From JBBSQE01 sp038258095 (lineage in GTDB: Bacteria > Actinomycetota > Thermoleophilia > Solirubrobacterales > 70-9), in NCBI GenBank assembly GCA_038258095.1, contig JBBSQE010000018.1, positions 1 to 23,359 on the forward strand: a DNA stretch of 23,359 nucleotides, in the 5' to 3' direction. Below, one piece after another: positions 7,362 to 14,296 of the stretch. A program made the translations under genes and the position numbers. The first letter of the stretch is position 1. Each line of letters begins with the position of its first letter. The notes beneath the pieces were generated by a model. It was not told the DNA's origin. It made no database searches and saw only the letters and a program-made list of their open reading frames with translations.

Positions 7362-9662
7362 CGAGATCCGGAAACTCCGCGTCGCCGGCGTCCGGTCGAC
7401 CCCGCCCGGGCCCCTGGCCCTCACCTTGAAGGTGTAGCGGCCGCGCTTCAGGTTCCTGTACCTCCTCGGCGAGGAGCAGCGCCTGAACCTCCCGCCGGTC
7501 CTTCTTCTCCCCGAGTTCCTGACCAGCGCACAGGCGAAGCTGCTGGTTGCCCCAGTTCCCCTGAACCGAAAGCCCGCGAAACCCGCTCGAGGCCGGATCG
7601 TCGCACGGGCCAACTTCGTCTGCGGTGCGGGCGGCACGGTCATAGAGCCCCTGCCGATGTACGCGTTACCGCCGATTCCGACTGCGACGCAGAGGGACTG
7701 CGAGGGACAGGAGATCGCCGCCAGCCTCTGATCTGAGATGGACTGCGCCGTGTTGTAGTAGGTGGTGCCACCTGCACGCGGATCGGTGGAGGTGAGGACC
7801 TGGCCCCCGTCGGCCACGACACACAGGGAGGCAGAGGGACAGGATACCGCCGACCCGCCGGGGCCTTGTTCGGATCTCCATGTGCTCTCCCCATGCCGGG
7901 GATCGGTCGAGGTGGCGATGAACCCGATGGAGAACCCGAAGTGGACCTGGGAGATGTCCACGGCAACGCAGAGCGAGATCGATGAACAGGAGATACCCGC
8001 GTGGTAACCAATATCCGCTATCTCCCAGGCGTTCGCACCACCCGTCGGGTTGGTCGAAGTGAGAACGCCGGAAGGAGCGGTCGCCGCGCAGAATCTCCTC
8101 GAGGGGCAGGAGATCGCGCCGAGCCACGTGCCTTGCGGATTGGTCTTCTTCCATGACGCTGCCCCACGGGTGGGAGTCGTCGACGTGAGCAGGTTTCCGG
8201 AATCGTCGGTGGCCACGCAGAGCGTCGGCGCGGGGCAGGAGATCGCGGTCAGCCGGCGTCCGTTGTCGATGCCGACCAGACGCCAGGCCGCAGGCCCACC
8301 CGTCGGAGCCGTCGAGATCACCGCGTTGCCGGCGGCGTCGGTCGCCACGCACAGGCCGTTGGAGGGACAGGAGATCGCGGTCAGCGGGTTGGCGTCGACC
8401 GTCACCCTCCTCCAGGGGGAATTCTCGCCGGCCGGATCGGTCGAAGTGAGGACATTGCCGCTGTCATCGGTGGCCGCGCAGAGGGTGGCGGAGGGACAGG
8501 AGATCGCGGTCAGATTATTGGCGCCATCGACCTCTGCGGCGCTCCACGCCGATGCTCCTCCGGTCGGGGCGGTGGAGCTGACAATGGCCCCCCTTTCGTC
8601 GGGGGCCACACAAAGCGAGGCGGCGGGGCAGGAGATCGCGGTAAGCGCGGCGGCGCCGTCCACATTTACCTTTCGCCAAGCCGCGGCTCCTGCGCTCGGA
8701 CTGGTCGCGGTGAGAATGCTTCCGCTTTCATCCGTCACCGCGCAAAGCGATGCCGATGGACAGGAGATCGCGGTCAGCCCGCTCGAGTTGATCTGTGCGC
8801 TGCTCCAGGCCGCGGGCCCCCCGGTCGGGTCCGTCGAAGCGAAGATGCTGCCGCTGACATCGGTGGCAACGCAGAGCGCCGCCGAGGGGCAGGAGATCGC
8901 GGTGAGGCGCCTGCCGGCATCGATTTCGGCGCTGCTCCAGGCGCCCGCTCCACCCGTCGGATCGGTCGAGGTGAGGACATTGCCGCTGGCGTCGGTGGCC
9001 GCGCAGAGGGTGGCGGAGGGACAGGAGATCGCGGTCAGATCGGCATAGGTCGAGTCGATCGTTGTAGCTGCCCACGCCGGGGCCGCGGCGGCCGGGTCTG
9101 CCGAGATCTCTACCTGCTCCCCAGCGATCGCGACGCAGAGGGAAGCGGACGGACAGGAAATCGCGGTTGGCTGGTCACCGCTCCCCCCGACTGACGTGGC
9201 CCTCCAGGCCGCCGACCCTCCCCTCGGATTGGTGGTGGTGAAGATCCTGCCGCTTGGGGGGTTGATCACCTCGTCGTGACTTCCGATCGCCGCGCAAAAG
9301 GAGACAGAGGGGCAGGAGACGGCGCCCAGAGGGTCGTGGTTATTGATCGAGGCGGTGCTCCAGGCGGCAAATCCCCCGCTCGGGTCGGTCGAGGTGAGGA
9401 CGTTGCCGGCAGCGTCCGTTGCCACGCACAGCGAGACCGCCGGGCATGAGATCCCCTCAAACCGGTTGGGCTGTGCGAAGGGTGGCTGGTTGTCGATCGG
9501 GCGCGGAGAGGACCAGGTGAGTGGCGAGCTGGCATCCGCGCCCACGGGCATCAGTGCGAGGAGGAAGAGGAGAGCGGCGATTGCCCAACCGGCCCGCGAG
9601 CCCAACCGCCTCCTCGGCCCTGCCCTCGTTCGGAAAATCTGCCTGTTTCCAGCAGTATTCAA
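7314..9662 (-). CDS. Secreted protein with 14 cysteine-pair repeats (beta-propeller-like) and C-terminal adhesion-type domain
   Basis: A 782-residue exported protein. A signal peptide (RRRLGSRAGWAIAALLFLLA, cleavage near ADA-SS at about 45) is followed from residue 71 to about 674 by 14 repeats of about 43 residues. Each carries SCPSxxLC (a C-x5-C pair), an ATDxSGNVLTSTDPTGG hairpin and a W near the end. This matches the common actinobacterial pattern of extracellular propeller-like repeats. The C-terminal about 100 residues (FAGFRFRGTGATSSFACALV to YTFKVRARGPGG) form a separate Ig/Fn3-like domain with two cysteines, ending in a very basic tail. The start is TTG 9662, with GGGAG upstream and a fair promoter ahead of that. 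The function is unknown; surface or matrix adhesion is a guess. Confidence 0.85.
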   Translation of the reverse strand: MNTAGNRQIFRTRAGPRRRLGSRAGWAIAALLFLLALMPVGADASSPLTWSSPRPIDNQPPFAQPNRFEGISCPAVSLCVATDAAGNVLTSTDPSGGFAAWSTASINNHDPLGAVSCPSVSFCAAIGSHDEVINPPSGRIFTTTNPRGGSAAWRATSVGGSGDQPTAISCPSASLCVAIAGEQVEISADPAAAAPAWAATTIDSTYADLTAISCPSATLCAATDASGNVLTSTDPTGGAGAWSSAEIDAGRRLTAISCPSAALCVATDVSGSIFASTDPTGGPAAWSSAQINSSGLTAISCPSASLCAVTDESGSILTATSPSAGAAAWRKVNVDGAAALTAISCPAASLCVAPDERGAIVSSTAPTGGASAWSAAEVDGANNLTAISCPSATLCAATDDSGNVLTSTDPAGENSPWRRVTVDANPLTAISCPSNGLCVATDAAGNAVISTAPTGGPAAWRLVGIDNGRRLTAISCPAPTLCVATDDSGNLLTSTTPTRGAASWKKTNPQGTWLGAISCPSRRFCAATAPSGVLTSTNPTGGANAWEIADIGYHAGISCSSISLCVAVDISQVHFGFSIGFIATSTDPRHGESTWRSEQGPGGSAVSCPSASLCVVADGGQVLTSTDPRAGGTTYYNTAQSISDQRLAAISCPSQSLCVAVGIGGNAYIGRGSMTVPPAPQTKLARATIRPRAGFAGFRFRGTGATSSFACALVRNSGRRRTGGRFRRCSSPRRYRNLKRGRYTFKVRARGPGGVDRTPATRSFRISSARRARQRRLEIRPR
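7641..9452 (-). repeat. 14 tandem coding repeats of about 130 bp
   Basis: The repeats are visible at DNA level as recurring GGACAGGAGATCGCGGTCAG-like blocks on the plus strand, for example near 8361, 8497, 8758 and 9021. They encode the SCPSxxLC units of the secreted protein. Central units (about 8,100-9,050) are the most alike; the outer units, especially 2, 11 and 12, have diverged or carry insertions. Such arrays tend to change copy number by recombination and to be misassembled. Confidence 0.85.
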
Positions 9663-9683
9663 ATCGCTCCCACTCCCTCGCCA

Positions 9684-9712
9684 AGCGTAGCCGAGAACCG
9701 AGGGGCGGTCAA
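9684..9712 (-). promoter_or_regulatory. Probable promoter of the secreted repeat protein
   Basis: On the minus strand TTGACC (9712-9707), a 17-base spacer, and TACGCT (9689-9684) form a sigma-70-type promoter. The expected start of transcription is about 9677, leaving a leader of roughly 15 nt with GGGAGTGGGAG before the TTG codon at 9662. Confidence 0.5.
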
Positions 9713-9899
9713 TACCGAGAATGGGAGGCTAAAGACGCAAGCCACGGAGAAGAGGGGAAACCGAGGCTTCTGCGCGAAAGTCCACGTCCCACGAACAGCT
9801 CTGACTGGGACTGCGCGAAGCCCTGCCAGGCAAGAGGCTCGAAACCGGCTGATTCAAGGGTTCGGGCTGTGCCTGCCAACCCGAGCGCAAACCAGCATC

Positions 9900-10000
9900 C
9901 CAGAGCGGCTTGCGGACCCTCCACCCTACGCGCCCGACTGGATTCGAACCAGTGACCTTCGGTTTCGTAGACCGACGCCGTCCCCCGCAAACCGCTCTGG
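9900..10000. repeat. 16-bp inverted repeat enclosing the tRNA fragment
   Basis: CCAGAGCGGCTTGCGG at 9900-9915 and CCGCAAACCGCTCTGG at 9985-10000 are inverted copies with a single difference (a G-U pair or mismatch in RNA). The tRNA-Arg 3' half sits between them. They could be integrase or excisionase binding sites flanking the crossover core, or the stem of a tRNA-like RNA. The sequence does not distinguish these. Confidence 0.75.
9929..9975 (-). other. tRNA-Arg(ACG) 3'-half fragment, likely att site of the integrative element
   Basis: The minus strand shows a complete anticodon arm (9975-9959: TCGGT, loop CTACGAA, ACCGA; anticodon ACG), a 5-nt variable loop, a T arm (9953-9937: ACTGG, TTCGAAT, CCAGT), then the acceptor 3' strand CGGGCGC (9936-9930) and discriminator G. 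The matching 5' acceptor strand GCGCCCG and a D arm are absent upstream; the sequence there is unrelated. A tRNA 3' half without its 5' half is the usual product of integration at a tRNA gene: the intact tRNA lies at the far end of the element and this copy marks the other end. The orientation puts the element at higher coordinates and the chromosome below 9929. CCA is not encoded. The fragment is not expected to yield a working tRNA. Confidence 0.8.
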
Positions 10001-10019
10001 AATGCGGATTGCGCCAAAG

Positions 10020-10038
10020 AATGAGACCAAAATGAGAC
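10020..10038. repeat. Direct repeat AATGAGAC, 11-bp period
   Basis: AATGAGAC occurs at 10020-10027 and again at 10031-10038, one helical turn apart, 20 bp inside the inverted repeat on the element side. Position and spacing are those of arm-type binding sites of tyrosine integrases. The local base composition is AT-richer than its surroundings. Confidence 0.5.
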
Positions 10039-10040
10039 AT

Positions 10041-10407
10041 GACACCTGCGGCTGATTCAGCCGAAGGTCATGGGTACTGCCCCTCTGGCTCGAGGCTGAC
10101 GTCAGGGCGGAGCTGCGAGCCAGCTCCCGAGGCCGCTCATCGCTTCCCCGTGAGGCGAGTTCGAGGCTCTTGGCGAGCCTCTCGACCTCCCCGGCATCCG
10201 GCCTCGCCGCCGCGGCGGGGATCCAGGTCGCACCGGAGACCTCCAGGATCGGTGCGACGAAGCGAACGGGACCGGTGTCAGCGCGGGCTCGCCGGAAGAG
10301 CGATCGGCCGCTACCCCAGCCCTTCGAGACGCTGGCTCGTCACAGCTCGTTGACTCGGGCTCGATAGCTTGGCTGTGCGCATTTATCGATATATACGCGT
10401 ACATCTC
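10041..10407 (-). other. Stretch of about 370 bp without a confident gene; possible minus-strand gene relic
   Basis: A minus-strand frame without a start codon opens just after a stop at 10342-10340. It reads SKGWGSGRSLFRRARADTGP, VRFVAPILEVSGATWIPAAA and RPDAGEVERLAKSLELASR, then loses protein character toward 10,040 and reaches a stop inside the tRNA fragment. The composition looks like real protein for about 60 residues, so this may be the 3' remnant of a lost gene at the element's end. No family is recognised. The last part of the stretch turns AT-rich ahead of the promoter for 10446. Confidence 0.3.
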
Positions 10408-10436
10408 TTTACACATCTGATGTAAGTCATTATAGT
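10408..10436 (+). promoter_or_regulatory. Strong sigma-70-type promoter of the GHKL operon
   Basis: TTTACA (10408-10413), a 17-base spacer and TATAGT (10431-10436) form a near-consensus promoter in a conspicuously AT-rich patch (about 10,380-10,440) of an otherwise GC-rich window. The expected start of transcription, 10443-10446, coincides with the GTG start codon, and no Shine-Dalgarno is present, so the mRNA is probably leaderless. Confidence 0.7.
10409..10425. promoter_or_regulatory. Palindromic operator within the promoter spacer
   Basis: TTACA-N7-TGTAA (10409-10425) with a nested perfect ACATC-T-GATGT (10413-10423) overlaps the -35 box and the spacer. A dimeric repressor bound here would block RNA polymerase. 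A natural candidate is the product of the first gene of the operon, which appears to carry a winged helix, but this is inference. Confidence 0.5.
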
Positions 10437-10445
10437 CCCTCGAAC

Positions 10446-11363
10446 GTGAGCGAGCACCAGATAATCGTCAACCTGAGCGGGGATGCCCTTCGGACTGCGC
10501 TCGACCGCGCTGACGCCGCGGGTTTCTCGCTGAGCGATCTGTTCGAGGCGATGCTTCTCGCCGACGGCGAACGCGACGATCGGCGTCCCGGTGTGGACTA
10601 CCCGGTCACGGCCGACGTCCTCTCCCCGAGCATGCCAGAGCTCCTCAGCGCCCCGGAGGGGGCGCGCGGTCAGCTCCCGTTCCTCACCAACCGGCTCAGC
10701 CCGATAAAGGTCGCCGCGAAGGCGCTCACCGAGCTCGCCGGCAAGGAGGGAGGGTGGCCTGCGATCGGAGACTTCCAGAGGCAGGCCGGATCCAAAGCGC
10801 GAAGCCTTGGCTTACGGCTCCGCAGCGAGGATCAGAACGCTGGCCGCCGCGGCGCCTCGCGCCGGTGGACCGGCTACCCCGTAGGCGACGACGAAGGCGC
10901 CGCCCGCGAGCGTTTTGTCGCCTCCTTCGCGGCCGACTCCAGGGACGGGAGGTTGCGCGGCCCGCTGGTCGTTCTCGGGCTAGCCGCGTTGACGGGTGAC
11001 GGGCGCGTCGCCCTGACTGGCGACGGCTTTGAGCTGGCGGGGGCGCTGAGCCCTCTGACACATGCGGGCGAGCGGACGCTCTCCGCGGACGAGATCGAGA
11101 TTTTCGCGCGCCGCCTTCGGGCCGCGACGGACGAAGCTATGGCAATTGGCGAGTTTCTCGGAAGCGTGCGGCATGTCGCCGGGGTACAGACGAACCTTGA
11201 CGCGCTGCTCGCTACCCGCCATCCAGACTGGAGCGCCAATCGGGCGTCGGCTGAACGAGCGGCGATGCTCGGCCGCCTCGGCGAGCTCGGCGTGCTCGAG
11301 GTCGAAGGCCGCGGATCCCGGGCGAAGATCAAGCTGTTGGACACAATGGGTTTCGAGCAATGA
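10446..11363 (+). CDS. Putative winged-helix DNA-binding protein, partner of the GHKL ATPase
   Basis: A 305-residue protein that I do not recognise as a named family. The N-terminus (HQIIVNLSGDALRTALDRAD, then GFSLSDLFEAMLLADGE) looks like a small strand-helix-helix module. Residues about 83-130 (SPIKVAAKALTELAGKEGGW through FQRQAGSKARSLGLRLRSED) and the C-terminal about 75 residues (LDALLATRHPDWSANRASAE, RAAMLGRLGELGVLEVEGRG, AKIKLLD) each read like winged-helix segments, the last with a typical wing. The GTG start follows directly on the promoter. It is 10 nt upstream of the GHKL ATPase gene on the same strand, so the two are an operon. Likely roles are target recognition or autoregulation; both are inferred from context only. 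Confidence 0.8.
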   Translation: MSEHQIIVNLSGDALRTALDRADAAGFSLSDLFEAMLLADGERDDRRPGVDYPVTADVLSPSMPELLSAPEGARGQLPFLTNRLSPIKVAAKALTELAGKEGGWPAIGDFQRQAGSKARSLGLRLRSEDQNAGRRGASRRWTGYPVGDDEGAARERFVASFAADSRDGRLRGPLVVLGLAALTGDGRVALTGDGFELAGALSPLTHAGERTLSADEIEIFARRLRAATDEAMAIGEFLGSVRHVAGVQTNLDALLATRHPDWSANRASAERAAMLGRLGELGVLEVEGRGSRAKIKLLDTMGFEQ

Positions 11364-11370
11364 GGAGGAG
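11364..11370 (+). promoter_or_regulatory. Ribosome-binding site deciding the start of the GHKL gene
   Basis: GAGGAGG straddles and follows the TGA of the upstream gene, 5 nt before GTG 11374. The frame is open upstream to 11062 but overlaps the previous gene there, so GTG 11374 is the start. Confidence 0.75.
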
Positions 11371-11373
11371 CAA

Positions 11374-13692
11374 GTGACTGCGAAGCTGCCTAAGGATCTG
11401 TCGGAGCAGGTGTTCGAGATCACCGACTCCGGCGCCGTCGAGGACCTGCTCGCCGAGATCGCCAAGGCGGTCAGCGGCGTCACCTGGAAGCCGGTCGGCG
11501 GCATCGAGAACAACGTCCACACCATTGAGGTCTCGACGGACCCGGCCCTCGCGCTCACCGAGCGCCCGATCAACGGCATCGACGCCGTCCTCGACCTCGC
11601 GGCACGGGAGCGGGGCGCAACGGCCCCGACTCCGCATGTGGCGGCCCAGCAGTGGTACGGCGTATCCCCGGCGGGCCTGAGCGCGATGTCAGACGAGGCC
11701 CGCCGCAGCCTGGCGGAGATGCTGCAGGTCACGATGCTCGAGTCCGGCGACGCGAAGCGGCCCACCATCGTGATCCAGGACCGCGGAACCGGCCAGCTCC
11801 CCGACGACTTCCCGAAGACGCTCCTCAGCCTGCTGGAGTCGAACAAGAAGGAGCTGCCGCACGTGATGGGCGTGTACAACGCGGGCGGGGCGGCGTCATA
11901 TCGGTTCGCGGAATACACCATCATCGTCTCCCGACTCGCGCCCAGCCTGCTTAACGGCCACAGCGACGAGATCGGTTTCAGCATCGTCAAGTACAACCCT
12001 CTCGATCCGGATCGGTTCAAGTCGGGGACCTACGAGTACCTGGCAGCCAAGGACGGCTCGATTCTGCGGCTGGACCTTGCGGAGCTGCCCGACCTACCGT
12101 GGGGGACGTACGTCAAGCTCATCGAGTACGAACTCTCGCGGTACTCGCGGGCAGCGCACGAGCCAAAGCAGAGCCTGTGGCACCTGTTCCACGCCGCGCT
12201 GCCGGATCCCGCCCTGCCGATGCGAATCGTCGAGCGACGCGACGACCGCTTCACGAGCGTGCGCGGCGTCGAGCGCCGGACGGTCTCCGGCCTTCTCTAT
12301 CTCCTCAGCCGCAAGGGCACGGCTGACTACTCCGACGTTCGCGAGATCGATCTCGGCCCCGCGCTGGGACGGGTCACGCTGCGGTACTTCGTGCTCAACG
12401 AAGGCCGCGATCCCGACGCCTACACCACTGCCAAACAGGGCCTGACCATCACGCTCAACGGCCAGCGGCAGATAACGAGGGACCGCTCGTGGGTAAAGCG
12501 GGTCCTCGACCTGCCGTTCCTCTACAAGCGGATGGTCATCGTCGTCGACGGGACCGGGCTCACGAACGCCGCGAAGCGCTCGGTGTTCGCGTCGACGCGC
12601 GAGAGCGGCGTTGACTCGCCCGAGGCGCAGGAGATCATCGACCGTGTCGTCGACGAGCTCGACCAGGACGAAAACTTGAGCGAGCTCGACGAGCAGGCGA
12701 AGCACCGGGTACTGGAGGACGCTCAAAAGACGACCACCAAGAAGGTCAAGAAGCAGCTGGCCGAGCAGATCGGCGCGTTCCTGCGAGGCGAGTTCACCGG
12801 CGGGAAGGGCGGCCGCAAGCGGAAGAAGCGTCGACGTCGGCGGCCGCACCGTCCCGGGCCGGGGCCGGTAATCGACGACTCGGCGATGCTTGAGACCCCC
12901 AACACGCTGAAGATCCTGAACGACCCGGTGCGAATCGAGCCCGGGGCGACGAGCTCGCTTCGGCTGGAGATCAACGCGAAGAACGGGTTCCTGCCGAAGC
13001 ACTCTGACGCGCTCTCCGTCGTCCTGGGCCCGGAGCTCGCTGAGCACGTCTCCGTCGCATCGAAGGGACGGCTGCTCGGGGGGAAGGTGCGCGTGACGCT
13101 GCAGGCCTCCCCAGAGGCACCGATCACCTCCTCGACGATGAGCGTCGCCCTCGTCGTGCCGGACCTGGGCGTGCTCTTGACCGCCGATGGCACCATCGAG
13201 GTCGTCAGGGAGGAGGACACCGACGAGGAGGACTCGCGGACCGGGGGCGAGCCGAACATCGACGTCAACTGGGTCGGGAAGGACAAGTGGACGGAGTTCG
13301 CGCCTGAGTGGGACGAGCAGACGGTAGGCGTGTGCAACATCCGGCGCGAGGACCCCTCCGACCCCACTGCCATCACGAAGGTGGAGTGGGTCATGAACAC
13401 CGACTTCGCCTCTTACAGCCACGTGATCGAGGAGAAGCATCTCGGCGAGGATGCGCTTGCGCGCTTCCGCGAGTCGTACGAGTACCCCGTTCTCCTGGGC
13501 TTGTTCCGGCAGCGCCTCGCTGAGGAGGGAAAGGAGCGCGAGGCCGACGACGAGGGCCGGACGATCGAGATCCCGGACGACTACGTGCGCGGCGAGCAGG
13601 CCCGTATGGCGCGCGCCGTCCTAATGGCGATGGAGCCGAACATCCAGGTCGCCGAGGCTGTGGAGGCCGAGCCGGTGGGTGCCGACGTGTGA
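11374..13692 (+). CDS. GHKL-fold ATPase (MutL/Hsp90/MORC-like), 772 residues
   Basis: A large protein with an N-terminal Bergerat-fold ATPase. The N box is ERPINGIDAVLDLA (Glu63, Asn67, Asp70), the G1 box is VIQDRGTGQ (Asp136-Gly140), and the G2 lid loop is MGVYNAGGAASYRF (165-178). A middle region to about 470 (AYTTAKQGLTITLNGQRQ, YKRMVIVVDGTGLTNAAKRS) resembles the transducer domain that follows the ATPase in MutL and MORC proteins. A helical segment and a strongly basic patch (KRKKRRRRR, about 482-490) follow, suited to nucleic-acid contact. Then comes a beta-rich domain (about 510-620) and an acidic, helical C-terminus. GHKL ATPases near restriction genes are known as prokaryotic MORC-like proteins. 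Here it is paired with a putative winged-helix protein and lies close to a SacI-like R-M pair. It probably clamps DNA in an ATP-dependent way; this is inferred from the family. Confidence 0.82.
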   Translation: MTAKLPKDLSEQVFEITDSGAVEDLLAEIAKAVSGVTWKPVGGIENNVHTIEVSTDPALALTERPINGIDAVLDLAARERGATAPTPHVAAQQWYGVSPAGLSAMSDEARRSLAEMLQVTMLESGDAKRPTIVIQDRGTGQLPDDFPKTLLSLLESNKKELPHVMGVYNAGGAASYRFAEYTIIVSRLAPSLLNGHSDEIGFSIVKYNPLDPDRFKSGTYEYLAAKDGSILRLDLAELPDLPWGTYVKLIEYELSRYSRAAHEPKQSLWHLFHAALPDPALPMRIVERRDDRFTSVRGVERRTVSGLLYLLSRKGTADYSDVREIDLGPALGRVTLRYFVLNEGRDPDAYTTAKQGLTITLNGQRQITRDRSWVKRVLDLPFLYKRMVIVVDGTGLTNAAKRSVFASTRESGVDSPEAQEIIDRVVDELDQDENLSELDEQAKHRVLEDAQKTTTKKVKKQLAEQIGAFLRGEFTGGKGGRKRKKRRRRRPHRPGPGPVIDDSAMLETPNTLKILNDPVRIEPGATSSLRLEINAKNGFLPKHSDALSVVLGPELAEHVSVASKGRLLGGKVRVTLQASPEAPITSSTMSVALVVPDLGVLLTADGTIEVVREEDTDEEDSRTGGEPNIDVNWVGKDKWTEFAPEWDEQTVGVCNIRREDPSDPTAITKVEWVMNTDFASYSHVIEEKHLGEDALARFRESYEYPVLLGLFRQRLAEEGKEREADDEGRTIEIPDDYVRGEQARMARAVLMAMEPNIQVAEAVEAEPVGADV

Positions 13693-13878
13693 GCGCAACC
13701 CAATCAATTTCGGCCGCCCCGAAGGCTTCATCTCGCGCCCGTCCGGGCGGTCATGCAAGGAAACCGCTCGCTCGACACCCGCGTCGAGGTGACGCTTCGG
13801 TCGACGCGCCATTGGGTCGGGCTGCGTTGCTTCAAGAACTCGCGGCCCGGGCCGGGAATGCGCGTGCGGACATCCTCT
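13693..13878. other. Intergenic stretch after the GHKL gene, no gene seen
   Basis: Frames in both directions are long but Arg/Pro/Ser-rich and unlike protein. No terminator hairpin with a T-run is obvious. A minus-strand frame (MARRPKRHLDAGVERAVSLH) has some helix-like character but overlaps the 3' end of the ATPase gene and lacks a ribosome-binding site. Confidence 0.3.
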
Positions 13879-14121
13879 TCACAAGGGCGCGACTCGCCAT
13901 GTTTGTACTCCGGCACGATCGAGCTCGCAAGCGTAGAAGTGCCGGAGGCCGTGGGCGTGGGCCCGCTTCGCGATCCCGGCCCGGCGTGCGAGCCGGGGCA
14001 GGGCGGCCCCCACATAGCCCGGACTGTAGGTGCGCAGCGCCTCGAGCTCGACCTGAGAGACCGGCACGTCGCGGGACTTCGCCAGCGCCTTGTCGCCGGG
14101 CGTGGCCCGAAGGAGACCGGG
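13879..14121 (-). pseudogene. Tyrosine recombinase remnant (C-terminal catalytic fragment)
   Basis: The minus strand encodes LLRATPGDKALAKSRDVPVS, SQVELEALRTYSPGYVGAAL, PRLARRAGIAKRAHAHGLRH and FYACELDRAGV before a stop at 13879. HAHGLRH is the HxxR box of tyrosine recombinases, and PRLARRAGI just before it is typical of their catalytic domain. The Arg I region is missing upstream, and the GH(x)n catalytic Tyr block is missing downstream, where the frame diverges into unrelated sequence. It is unrelated in detail to the intact integrase at 17402. It is probably the relic of an earlier insertion that lies between the two halves of the cargo. Confidence 0.7.
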
Positions 14122-14296
14122 GCGGTCTTGCTCTTGCGCCTCCTCGGCCGCAGTGGGAGGCCTTGGACCGCGTGAACGGGCCTCGGGCGCGGGCGAACTC
14201 TCGGGGCTACGCCCCTCGGCAACCGAGTTGTCTACGTCAGGTGAGTGTCAACGCGGGAGTGGGGTCCAGGCCAATCCCTATTGGTCACGGCGTAAC

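Noticed and set aside
7641..9452. Regular array that might be a CRISPR
   Set aside because: The units are about 130 bp, in frame, and encode SCPSxxLC protein repeats; there are no short repeats with unique spacers and no cas genes in the window.
9709..10040. Minus-strand open frames with a KVTGSNPVG-like peptide
   Set aside because: That peptide is what the T arm of a tRNA gives when translated; the frames run through the tRNA fragment and show no protein features.
12094..13440. Long open frame (448 codons) antisense to the GHKL ATPase gene
   Set aside because: It is the mirror of a GC-rich coding gene; its codon composition and lack of motifs fit a shadow, while the plus strand has clear ATPase motifs and a ribosome-binding site.
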